From positions 62,001 to 126,000 of the forward strand of contig SUZN01000004.1 of NCBI GenBank assembly GCA_015059905.1: a stretch of 64,000 nt of DNA, written 5' to 3'. Positions 34,003 through 40,925 of the stretch are shown here, piece by piece. The DNA is from Rikenellaceae bacterium. Lineage in GTDB: Bacteria; Bacteroidota; Bacteroidia; Bacteroidales; Rikenellaceae. Within the stretch, counting starts at the first letter, position 1, and the number at the start of each line of letters is the position of its first letter. The notes below the pieces were generated by a model, which saw nothing but the letters and a program-made list of their open reading frames with translations, had not been told where the DNA came from and ran no database searches. A program made the position numbers and the translations under genes.

Positions 34003-35370
34003 ATGAAAAGATTAATTTTTGCGGTGCTGGCTGTAATAGTTATGGCTACACCAACGGTAAATGCACAGAAGGTTAATAAGCAGATGCTTCTTGACAAGAT
34101 TGCAAACGCAGAGGCTGGTACAAAGCACCCAAAGAAGGGTTTGAAGGCTGCTGCTTGGATTAACTTGGGTAATGCGTACTATGACGCAGCTATCATCCCA
34201 ACAAAGGATCTCTTTACTGGCGTTGATTACCCTGTTGTAGAGGTTGCTATGGGTTTGCCAGAGTCAAAGACTGACGGTGTTGTGCTTAACGGCGTAACTT
34301 ATACCGAGATGGTTTATCCTTGGGTGAAGATCTATGTTGCCAACAACAAGGTTATCACTTGGGTACAGACACAGCAGGTTGCCGAGGGTGACATGGTTCT
34401 CAAGGCATTGGAGGCTTACAAGAAGGCATATGAGGTTGAGCCAAAGCAGGCTCCAAAGATTGAGACTTGCCTCAAGCGATTGATTAACTTCTTGGCACAG
34501 TCAGGTAACGCTGACCAGGACGCAACACGTTGGGGTAGCGCTGCTGATAACTACAACAAGGCTTATATGGTACAGGAGCACCCAGCTTTCACCGATGGTA
34601 AGAACGCAAGCTACTTGTATTTCGCTGGTTACTTGTGGGTATTGGATGGTAACACAACAGGCAACCAGGCATCTTACAAGTTGGCTGTCGAGGCTTTGAA
34701 CAAGGCTTTGGCTGCTGGTTACACCGACGAGAAGGGTGATATCTACCACTTCCTCTACCACGCTTACAACGGTCAGACCGATTCAGCTGTTCGTGAGGCT
34801 AATATGCAGCGTGCAAAGCAGCTCTTGATGGAGGGTCTTTCAAAGTTCCCATCAAACGACAACATCATTGCTGCACTCATTGACATCTACACAGGCGATG
34901 CAAACGTAGGCGATCCTACTGACCTCGTTAAGATGATTGACTCTGCATTGGAGCGTGATCCAAAGAACCGTGATATGTGGTTCGGTCGTGGTAAGGTATT
35001 CTACAGCTTGAAGAACTACGACGAGAGTATCGTATCATTCAAGAAGGTTATCGAGTTGGAGCCAACCAACGCACAGGCTACATTCTTCATCGGTTATTTC
35101 TATATCGCCAAGGGTGATGCTATGAGCGAGGAGATCAACCAGCGCGACTACAAGAGCAGCGCAGAGTGGAAGGCTGACTCACAGAAGGTAACAGAGGTTT
35201 ACTTGCAGGCTCTTCCTTACCTTGAGAAGGCTTACGAGCTCAATCCAAAGGATTTCTCTACTGTTGAGACTTTGAAGATTTTGACATTCCGTCTCCGCGA
35301 CGAGGAGGGTATTGGTCCAAAGTCAGAGAAGTACACAAAGATCTACAACGAGATGAAGGCTGCGCAGTAA
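34003..35370 (+). CDS. Exported TPR-repeat protein
   Basis: A 455-residue protein with the signal peptide MKRLIFAVLAVIVMATPTVN. It is composed mainly of tetratricopeptide-like helical repeats: WINLGNAYYDAAI near residue 50, several degenerate ones in the middle, and a clear pair at about 320-370 (MWFGRGKVFYSLKNYDESIV, AQATFFIGYFYIAKGD), then YLEKAYELNPKD. TPRs mediate protein contacts, so an envelope scaffold is likely; no enzymatic motif is seen. It lies 42 bases after gyrA, with no own -7 box, so it may be co-transcribed with gyrA and ends at a strong terminator. Confidence 0.85.
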   Translation: MKRLIFAVLAVIVMATPTVNAQKVNKQMLLDKIANAEAGTKHPKKGLKAAAWINLGNAYYDAAIIPTKDLFTGVDYPVVEVAMGLPESKTDGVVLNGVTYTEMVYPWVKIYVANNKVITWVQTQQVAEGDMVLKALEAYKKAYEVEPKQAPKIETCLKRLINFLAQSGNADQDATRWGSAADNYNKAYMVQEHPAFTDGKNASYLYFAGYLWVLDGNTTGNQASYKLAVEALNKALAAGYTDEKGDIYHFLYHAYNGQTDSAVREANMQRAKQLLMEGLSKFPSNDNIIAALIDIYTGDANVGDPTDLVKMIDSALERDPKNRDMWFGRGKVFYSLKNYDESIVSFKKVIELEPTNAQATFFIGYFYIAKGDAMSEEINQRDYKSSAEWKADSQKVTEVYLQALPYLEKAYELNPKDFSTVETLKILTFRLRDEEGIGPKSEKYTKIYNEMKAAQ

Positions 35371-35392
35371 TCATCTGTTGAGATAAGTTTAG

Positions 35393-35424
35393 AGCGACTA
35401 CCCCTCGGGGTGGTCGCTTTTTCT
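35393..35424 (+). terminator. Terminator after the TPR gene
   Basis: The stem AGCGAC/GTCGCT, extended by CCCC/GGGG around a TC loop, is followed by TTTTTCTTTG. It is 22 bases after the stop. Confidence 0.85.
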
Positions 35425-35525
35425 TTGTTGTAATGTGGAATTTGTGGTCTAATCGGATGGGAAAATGATAAAATTGAATTAAGATATAAAAATATTGTCA
35501 TTATGTTTGCATAATATTAAAAAAA

Positions 35526-35566
35526 TGTTTAATTTTGTTAAACAAAGATGATGTTTAATTAAAACA
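35526..35566. promoter_or_regulatory. Operator-like inverted repeats at the DUF2089 promoter
   Basis: A perfect 7-bp inverted repeat TGTTTAA-ttttg-TTAAACA (35526-35544) overlaps the -7 box. A second related site, TGTTT-aatta-AAACA (35552-35566), lies between it and the start codon. Both share TGTTTAATT. The placement fits a repressor site, perhaps for the product of the next gene; this is inference. Confidence 0.5.
35530..35537 (+). promoter_or_regulatory. -7 box of DUF2089/Yip1 operon
   Basis: TAATTTTG lies 34 bases before the ATG at 35572. Confidence 0.6.
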
Positions 35567-35571
35567 AAGCA

Positions 35572-35853
35572 ATGAAGCGTTTACCAAAAATTTGTCCATC
35601 GTGTGCAGCGACACTACATGTAAAGACAATGTTCTGCCCGTCGTGCGACACGAAGATTGATGGCGACTATCCGTTGCCAGCGTTGATGCAACTCTCGGAG
35701 GAGGATCAAGCTTTTGTTTGTGATTTTGTTAAGAGCAGTGGTTCACTGAAGGAGATGGCTTCAAAGATGGGGTTGAGTTATCCTACGGTGCGAAACCGTC
35801 TGGATGATATAATTGAGCGATTGACTCAAAGCGAAGAAGGCGTAAACAATTAA
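35572..35853 (+). CDS. DUF2089 family zinc-ribbon/HTH protein
   Basis: A 93-residue protein. An N-terminal zinc ribbon has two CxxC knuckles (CPSCAATLHVKTMFCPSC) and the C-terminal half is a helix-turn-helix (SSGSLKEMASKMGLSYPTVR) followed by a short helix (NRLDDIIERL). This matches the DUF2089 family, which looks like a small transcription regulator, although its targets are not established. The promoter has inverted repeats (35526-35566), which may mean autoregulation. It is 6 bases before the membrane-protein gene, clearly one operon. Confidence 0.85.
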   Translation: MKRLPKICPSCAATLHVKTMFCPSCDTKIDGDYPLPALMQLSEEDQAFVCDFVKSSGSLKEMASKMGLSYPTVRNRLDDIIERLTQSEEGVNN

Positions 35854-35859
35854 AACAAT

Positions 35860-36432
35860 ATGAGTATGATGAAGAAGTTATTAAATCCGTTTGAGTATCT
35901 GCCTTTGCGTCAGGCTATCTGCTGGGGCGTTGTGGCAATGATTTTGACATCTATATTTATGTGGCAAGTGGGGCTGCGTGCAACTTCGCTTACGCAGATT
36001 GATTTTGGCGGTGGCGCTCTGTGGCGTGTTACGGTGGCGCAGCTTATCTTATGGCTTACGTTTAGCGTTGTGCTGTGTCTCGGTGGAATGATTTTCTCGA
36101 AGTCGAAGGTGCGCTTTACCGATGTTGCGGCATATAATCTCTTTGCCCGCATTCCGTTCGACCTCTCGTTGCTTATTTTTGCTATCCCTAGCGTCAAGAG
36201 CATTATGGGTTATGCTACCGATGGCAATTTCAATGCTATGTTGCAGCACGCCAATGCGTTGTTAATCATCAGTATGGTTTCGATGGTTTTTGCTATTGCC
36301 TATTTCTTCTGGTCGTATAAGGCGTTTGCGGTGGCTACCAATGTCAAGAATGGTAAGGGTGTGGCGGTGTTCTTTGCCAGCTATGTGTTGAGCTATACTG
36401 CATCAATCTACCTTTTGAGATTGGTTGCATAG
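35860..36432 (+). CDS. Yip1-like polytopic membrane protein
   Basis: A 190-residue inner-membrane protein with about five hydrophobic segments (QAICWGVVAMILTSIFMW, LILWLTFSVVLCLGGMIF, DLSLLIFAIPSVKSIM, LLIISMVSMVFAIAYFFW, VAVFFASYVLSYTASIYL). The short N-terminal motif LLNPFEYLPLRQA and the helix layout resemble the Yip1 domain family. No function can be read. It is translated 6 bases after the DUF2089 regulator; the pair may form a small regulatory or envelope-stress unit, which is inference. Confidence 0.7.
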   Translation: MSMMKKLLNPFEYLPLRQAICWGVVAMILTSIFMWQVGLRATSLTQIDFGGGALWRVTVAQLILWLTFSVVLCLGGMIFSKSKVRFTDVAAYNLFARIPFDLSLLIFAIPSVKSIMGYATDGNFNAMLQHANALLIISMVSMVFAIAYFFWSYKAFAVATNVKNGKGVAVFFASYVLSYTASIYLLRLVA

Positions 36433-36482
36433 CGAGTTGAACTATTTTTTAATTTCGATTTGCAAAACTCGATTAGATTTTA

Positions 36483-36490
36483 TATATTTG
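36483..36490 (+). promoter_or_regulatory. -7 box of the 95-residue protein gene
   Basis: TATATTTG lies 37 bases before the ATG at 36528. Confidence 0.6.
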
Positions 36491-36527
36491 CGTAAATAAA
36501 TGTAAATTAAAGTAAAAATCTACGATT

Positions 36528-36815
36528 ATGGCAAATTTGAGAATTCTGAAGAAGGAGATTGACTACCGTTTGGAGGAGTTTGTCTTCGATTGCGAGATGG
36601 CAATATATTTCCAGCCCTCGAAGGAGGAGGCGGTAGTAGGCTTGATGGAGAAGGCTGTTGAGTTGCGTAATATGCTCTATTACAAGGCTAACAACCCAAC
36701 CGAGCCAAAGAATGCATCGCTTGTTAAGAAGTATTACGCTGCATTCCGCCGTGATATGGTTTCTTCATTTGGAAGCCTGTTCAAGGAGTTGAGCGAGCTT
36801 AATGCAGCAAGCTAA
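36528..36815 (+). CDS. Small cytoplasmic protein of unknown function (95 residues)
   Basis: I do not recognise a named family. The protein is predicted mostly helical and charged: LRILKKEIDYRLEEFVFDCE, then EEAVVGLMEKAVELRNMLYY and ASLVKKYYAAFRRDMVSSFG. There is no signal peptide or membrane segment. A standard -7 box 37 bases upstream and a strong terminator 23 bases downstream make it a clean monocistronic unit, which supports that it is real. It has the look of a conserved Bacteroidota protein, but this must be verified by search. Confidence 0.75.
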   Translation: MANLRILKKEIDYRLEEFVFDCEMAIYFQPSKEEAVVGLMEKAVELRNMLYYKANNPTEPKNASLVKKYYAAFRRDMVSSFGSLFKELSELNAAS

Positions 36816-36837
36816 TCGACTTGGCTTCAAGCAAGTT

Positions 36838-36867
36838 AATCCCATCCGTAAGGGTGGGATTTTTTTG
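36838..36867 (+). terminator. Terminator after the 95-residue protein gene
   Basis: The stem AATCCCATCC / GGGTGGGATT has a 4-base loop and is followed by T6. Confidence 0.88.
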
Positions 36868-37161
36868 TTCATATCTTAATTTTGGTAGTCATATATCGCT
36901 TTTGGTCTTTCTCGCACCACAGATGGTCACAAAACCCTGCCAACACAATAAATGGCACACCATTTGCGATTTACTATTACAGCAACGGCAACAATAACCG
37001 TTGTGAGGTTTCTTCATTTATTTAAGTTTGGGTTAGTAGTTTATGGAGCTTCTGTGGCTCCGAGCACAGGCGGCAATCGTGAGATTCCCGCCTTTGTTTT
37101 TGAAATGATAAAGTGGAAAATAATTATCCCCTCAACCTATGCCAAAATCGCAGAAAAATCG
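36868..37161 (+). other. Intergenic region with a -7-like box and three hairpins
   Basis: No protein gene is supported. A TAATTTTG box is at 36877-36884. Hairpins lie at 36983-37003 (CAACGG/CCGTTG), 37045-37061 (GGAGC/GCTCC) and 37068-37093 (AGGCGG.AATC/GATT.CCGCCT), the last followed by TTGTTTTTG. This could be a small RNA gene or only terminator-like sequence. Confidence 0.35.
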
Positions 37162-37169
37162 TAACTTTG
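37162..37169 (+). promoter_or_regulatory. -7 box of GH5-like gene
   Basis: TAACTTTG lies 34 bases before the ATG at 37204. Confidence 0.6.
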
Positions 37170-37203
37170 TCTTTAGAGTAAAAACTACTAACACTATACC
37201 ATT

Positions 37204-38313
37204 ATGAAGAATTATTTTGGAAAGAAGCAACTAAGCAAGGGCTTGAAGGTTGTAATTGCATTTGTAGCTATTCTCGCAGTGTTGAGATGTTTGTCTTTGT
37301 GGGATACCTCGGAGCCCGTACCAACAGAGTTTAAGCGTTGGAGCGAGGATAAAGCCAACGAGTGGTACGCCCAGCAGCCCTGGATGTCGGGATGTAACTT
37401 TATCCCCAGCAACGCCATCAACCAGCTTGAGATGTGGCAGGAGGAGACCTTCAGCCCCGAACTCATCGACAAGGAGCTCGGCTGGGCAGAGGAGCTTGGC
37501 TTCAATGTGATGCGCGTATTCCTGCACAGCAAGGCGTGGGAGGCCGATAAGGAGGGCTTCAAAAAGCGCCTTGACGAGTACCTCACAATCTCAATGAGCC
37601 ACGGCATCCGCACTATGTTCGTTATCTTTGACGATTGTTGGAACGCCGAGGGTGCTATCGGCAAGCAGCCCGAGCCAAAGGTCGGAACTCATAACTCTGG
37701 CTGGCTGAAAGACCCATTTATCTCACGCCGTGCCAATAAGGAGCAACTTTTTGCCGAGCTGAAGCCTTATGTGATTGATATTATGACCACATTCAAGGAC
37801 GATGAGCGTGTAGTGATGTGGGACGTCTATAACGAGCCAAACAACGACGACTCTATTCCATTGCTGGAGAAGGTATTTGAGTGGGGTCGTGAGGTAAACC
37901 CATCGCAGCCAATGACCTCAAGCGTCTGGACATTCGGCATTGACAAGATTAGCAGCGTGCAGCTTAAAAATTCCGACGTGTTGAGCTACCATAGCTATTC
38001 GGGTCGCGAGATACACTCCGAGTGGATAAAGTATTTCAAGATGCACAACCGTCCTGTTGTTTGCACCGAGTATATGGCGCGCACGATTGACAACTGCACA
38101 TTCCAGAATGTGATGCCACTTATGAAGGAGCAGAATGTGGTTGCTATAAATTGGGGCTTTGTGTCGGGCAAGACCAATACCATCTACGCTTGGAACACCC
38201 CAATTGAGTCGGGCGAGGAGCCAGAGGTATGGTTTCACGACATTCTGCGTCAGGACAAGACCCCATTCAGTGAGGATGAGATTCGTGTAATCAAAGAGTG
38301 CAACGCAAGATAA
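37204..38313 (+). CDS. Glycoside hydrolase, GH5-like (clan GH-A)
   Basis: A 369-residue enzyme. A basic N-terminus and one hydrophobic segment (VVIAFVAILAVLRCL) export or anchor it. The TIM barrel follows, with MSGCNFIPSNAINQLEMWQ at the first strand. The acid/base Glu is E211 (WDVYNEPNND) and the nucleophile Glu is E289 (VVCTEYMA), the classic GH-A pair. Relatives are usually annotated as cellulase or beta-1,4-xylanase family; the substrate (beta-mannan, glucan or host glycan) cannot be told. It has its own promoter box and no neighbouring SusC/SusD genes, so it is not part of an obvious polysaccharide utilisation locus. Confidence 0.85.
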   Translation: MKNYFGKKQLSKGLKVVIAFVAILAVLRCLSLWDTSEPVPTEFKRWSEDKANEWYAQQPWMSGCNFIPSNAINQLEMWQEETFSPELIDKELGWAEELGFNVMRVFLHSKAWEADKEGFKKRLDEYLTISMSHGIRTMFVIFDDCWNAEGAIGKQPEPKVGTHNSGWLKDPFISRRANKEQLFAELKPYVIDIMTTFKDDERVVMWDVYNEPNNDDSIPLLEKVFEWGREVNPSQPMTSSVWTFGIDKISSVQLKNSDVLSYHSYSGREIHSEWIKYFKMHNRPVVCTEYMARTIDNCTFQNVMPLMKEQNVVAINWGFVSGKTNTIYAWNTPIESGEEPEVWFHDILRQDKTPFSEDEIRVIKECNAR

Positions 38314-38321
38314 AAGCAGTC

Positions 38322-38423
38322 TAAAACGGTAATTTCTTCGTTGCGTTTGTGCTCAAAATGCTCATTTACGCCTTGTAAACTCCGCTTTTTCGCACTTCAC
38401 GCGCCTAAAAATTCCTCGTTTTA
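38322..38423 (+). repeat. Repeat family A copy 4
   Basis: The core is TTTACgccttGTAAA (38365-38379) inside CTCA...CTCCGC. The outer arms TAAAACGGTAATTT and AAATTCCTCGTTTTA pair within the copy. It begins 9 bases after the GH5-like stop. Confidence 0.85.
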
Positions 38424-38460
38424 TACAGCTTTCGGAAGTTGTGTTGAAAAATAGTGATAA

Positions 38461-38500
38461 TAAACGGTGGCTGTTCCTATTTTGGAACAGCCACCGTTTA
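38461..38500. terminator. Strong bidirectional terminator between GH5-like and nitronate monooxygenase genes
   Basis: A perfect 17-bp stem TAAACGGTGGCTGTTCC with a 6-base loop. It abuts the stop codon of the minus-strand gene. Confidence 0.8.
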
Positions 38501-39583
38501 TTACCCTCTCAACGAGGCGATTTTTGCTTCGAAGCCTGCTTTGAGTTCGTCGATTAACTCGCTTACTTTCAAAATCTTGTCGCAGCGCCAGGCGTTTGAA
38601 CCTGCGAAGGCATAGCCATTCTCCATCCTGCCCTTGAAGGCGTTGTAGAGCGCCAGCATAATGCAGTATGGCGAGTGTGTCACGTCGCACGTCTTGATGC
38701 AGTTGAATGGACACGCCTTCGGCTTTTTCAGACCCTCCTTCACCGCCTCAAGGAAGCCGTTGTGGATGGCTCTGCCAGGCATTCCGACAGGACTCTGGAT
38801 AATCTCCACATCCTTCTCGGTGGCATTGATATACGAGAGCTTGAATTTCTCCGAAGCATCGCACTCCTCGGTGGCAACGAAGCGCGTACCCATCTGCACC
38901 GCGTCGGCACCCAATGCCGTAATATTGTAAATATCCTCACCCGTGTATATGCCGCCACCAGCAATCACAGGAATATGCTTTCCGTGCTGCTGCTCCAACT
39001 CGCGCACCGCAGCCACAACCTCTGGAACGATACTTTCCAACGAGTGTGCCTCGTCGTTAATCTGCTCGTGAGAGTAGCCGAGATGACCGCCCGCCTTGGG
39101 ACCCTCGACAACAACTGCGTCGGGCACATAGCCGTACTCACCCACCCAGCGACGACAGATTACCTTCAACGCGCGCGCCGATGATACGATAGGGGCGAGC
39201 TTTGTGGTTGAGTCGCTCTTCAGGAACGAAGGCAGGTTGAGTGGCAGACCCGCGCCCGCAAAGATGATATCGGCCTTCTCGGCGATAGCGGTCTTTACCA
39301 TATCGGCGAAGTTTGTCAGCGCAACCATAATATTCACGCCCACGATGCCGCGAGTCTTTTCGCGCGCCTTGCGAAGCTCCTCCTTTAGTCCGAAGATTGA
39401 AGCCTCGTTGAAATTCTTTGAAAATTCATTATAAATAACGCCCAATCCAGCCGATGAGATTACTCCCACGCCGCCCGCATTGGCTACTGCCGAGGCAAGT
39501 CCCGAGAGGGAGATGCCTACGCCCATACCTCCCTGCACGATGGGTACTTTCGCAAGGAGATTTCCGATTTTTAACTCTTTCAT
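38501..39583 (-). CDS. Nitronate monooxygenase / NAD(P)H-dependent flavin oxidoreductase
   Basis: A 360-residue FMN enzyme of the 2-nitropropane dioxygenase family. The barrel begins VPIVQGGMGVGISLSGLASA, with the catalytic-histidine segment GPKAGGHLGYSHEQ and the phosphate-binding VIAGGGIYTG, then DAVQMGTRFVATEECDAS. A cysteine-containing region (ACPFNCIKTCDVTHSPYC) after about residue 290 is an addition typical of the longer members. I chose the ATG at 39583; starts further upstream add a basic leader without family similarity. It detoxifies nitronates or acts as a general flavin reductase; the true substrate is unknown. Confidence 0.87.
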   Translation of the reverse strand: MKELKIGNLLAKVPIVQGGMGVGISLSGLASAVANAGGVGVISSAGLGVIYNEFSKNFNEASIFGLKEELRKAREKTRGIVGVNIMVALTNFADMVKTAIAEKADIIFAGAGLPLNLPSFLKSDSTTKLAPIVSSARALKVICRRWVGEYGYVPDAVVVEGPKAGGHLGYSHEQINDEAHSLESIVPEVVAAVRELEQQHGKHIPVIAGGGIYTGEDIYNITALGADAVQMGTRFVATEECDASEKFKLSYINATEKDVEIIQSPVGMPGRAIHNGFLEAVKEGLKKPKACPFNCIKTCDVTHSPYCIMLALYNAFKGRMENGYAFAGSNAWRCDKILKVSELIDELKAGFEAKIASLRG

Positions 39584-39653
39584 TTTTGAAATATATTTTT
39601 GTGTTTGGCGGGCAATTTTTACCCGCATCTTTACCATCTTTTGTTTGAACACG

Positions 39654-39661
39654 CAAATATA
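39654..39661 (-). promoter_or_regulatory. -7 box of nitronate monooxygenase gene
   Basis: The minus strand reads TATATTTG, 70 bases before the ATG at 39583. Confidence 0.5.
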
Positions 39662-39774
39662 TACAAAATATTCAATATCGGAAGAAATATGTTGTAAAAA
39701 TCAACAATAAAAAATTTGCAAATGAAGCGAAATGCGGATTTTTTAGCTCAAGTAACGCTTTATATAAAACATAA

Positions 39775-39799
39775 AGCACCGCTTGATGTAAGCGGTGCT
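39775..39799 (-). terminator. Terminator after tsaD
   Basis: The stem AGCACCGCTT / AAGCGGTGCT has a 5-base loop. It is followed on the minus strand by TTTATGTTTTAT and lies 21 bases beyond the stop. Confidence 0.7.
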
Positions 39800-39820
39800 A
39801 ATAAATTTATGTTTAGTATG

Positions 39821-40849
39821 TTATAAGATATCCTCCAATCGTGCAACGGGTGCTATGTCGTAGCTCGATAGCATACCTTGCTGATAGCGGTAGTATCCCG
39901 AGATGGCAATCATTGCTGCGTTGTCGGTTGTGAACTTCAGCTCGGGGATGAAGGTGCGCCAGCCACGTCGTCTGCCCGCCTCGGCAATAGCCTCGCGCAA
40001 GCCTGAATTTGCCGATACGCCACCCGCAATTGCTACATCCTTGATGCCTGTCTTTTTTGTCGCTTTGATGAGCTTGTCGAGCAGGATATCGATGATGGTC
40101 TTTTGCAACGAGGCGCATAGGTCGGCCTTGTTCTTCTCGACAAAATCGGCATCCTCCTTCACGCAGTCACGCAGTGTGTATAGGAACGATGTTTTAAGAC
40201 CAGAGAATGAGTAGTCGAACTCACCCTTGACGTGTGGTTTTGCAAATGAGAACGCCTCGGCGTTGCCCTCTTTTGCCAAGCGGTCGATGACAGGTCCGCC
40301 AGGGTAGGGTAGTCCCATCACTTTGGCACACTTGTCGAATGCCTCGCCCGCAGCGTCGTCGATAGTGGTGCCGATAATCTCCATCTCAAGCGGCGAAGAT
40401 ACCTTCACAATCTGCGTGTGTCCGCCGCTAACGAGCAGGCATAGGAACGGAAAAGCAGGATGTGGCATCTCGCGGTCGGGCAGGTCGATAAAGTGTGAAA
40501 GGATGTGTCCCTGCAAGTGATTGACCTCCACCATTGGAATGTTGTTTGCAATGGAGAGTCCCTTGGCGAAAGATGTTCCTACCAGAAGCGAGCCGAGCAG
40601 ACCTGGACCTCGCGTGAAGGCTATTGCATCGAGCTTGTCGGCTGTTATGCCAGCCTCCTTGAGTGCTGTATCCACTACGGGGATTATGTTTTGCTGGTGG
40701 GCGCGTGAGGCGAGTTCGGGTATCACACCGCCATATTTGACATGTACGGCTTGTGATGCTATCACGTTGGATAGCAGCGTTGTATTGCGTATTACGGCAG
40801 CCGATGTATCATCGCACGACGACTCGATGCCAAGAATTGTGATGCTCAT
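39821..40849 (-). CDS. tsaD: tRNA N6-adenosine threonylcarbamoyltransferase TsaD
   Basis: A 342-residue ASKHA-fold protein that, with TsaB and TsaE, makes t6A37 in tRNAs reading ANN codons. It starts ILGIESSCDDTSAAVI, has the metal-binding ELASRAHQQNI histidines and FTRGPGLLGSLLVGTSFAKG, then LVSGGHTQIV and GGVSANSGLRE. Length is normal. It is divergent from tamB with 76 bases between the starts, a widely seen Bacteroidales arrangement. No clear -7 box was found for it. Confidence 0.95.
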   Translation of the reverse strand: MSITILGIESSCDDTSAAVIRNTTLLSNVIASQAVHVKYGGVIPELASRAHQQNIIPVVDTALKEAGITADKLDAIAFTRGPGLLGSLLVGTSFAKGLSIANNIPMVEVNHLQGHILSHFIDLPDREMPHPAFPFLCLLVSGGHTQIVKVSSPLEMEIIGTTIDDAAGEAFDKCAKVMGLPYPGGPVIDRLAKEGNAEAFSFAKPHVKGEFDYSFSGLKTSFLYTLRDCVKEDADFVEKNKADLCASLQKTIIDILLDKLIKATKKTGIKDVAIAGGVSANSGLREAIAEAGRRRGWRTFIPELKFTTDNAAMIAISGYYRYQQGMLSSYDIAPVARLEDIL

Positions 40850-40895
40850 ATATCTCTTTTTTCGATGTTTTTTTCTATTTTAATAGAAAAATGGT

Positions 40896-40903
40896 TACAT
40901 TTG
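40896..40903 (+). promoter_or_regulatory. -7 box of tamB
   Basis: TACATTTG lies 22 bases before the ATG at 40926. Confidence 0.6.
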
Positions 40904-40925
40904 TAAGTTTTATGACCGAAGTCAG

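Noticed and set aside
36952..37164. 70-codon frame before the GH5-like gene
   Set aside because: It runs through three hairpins and the GH5 promoter box and looks random.
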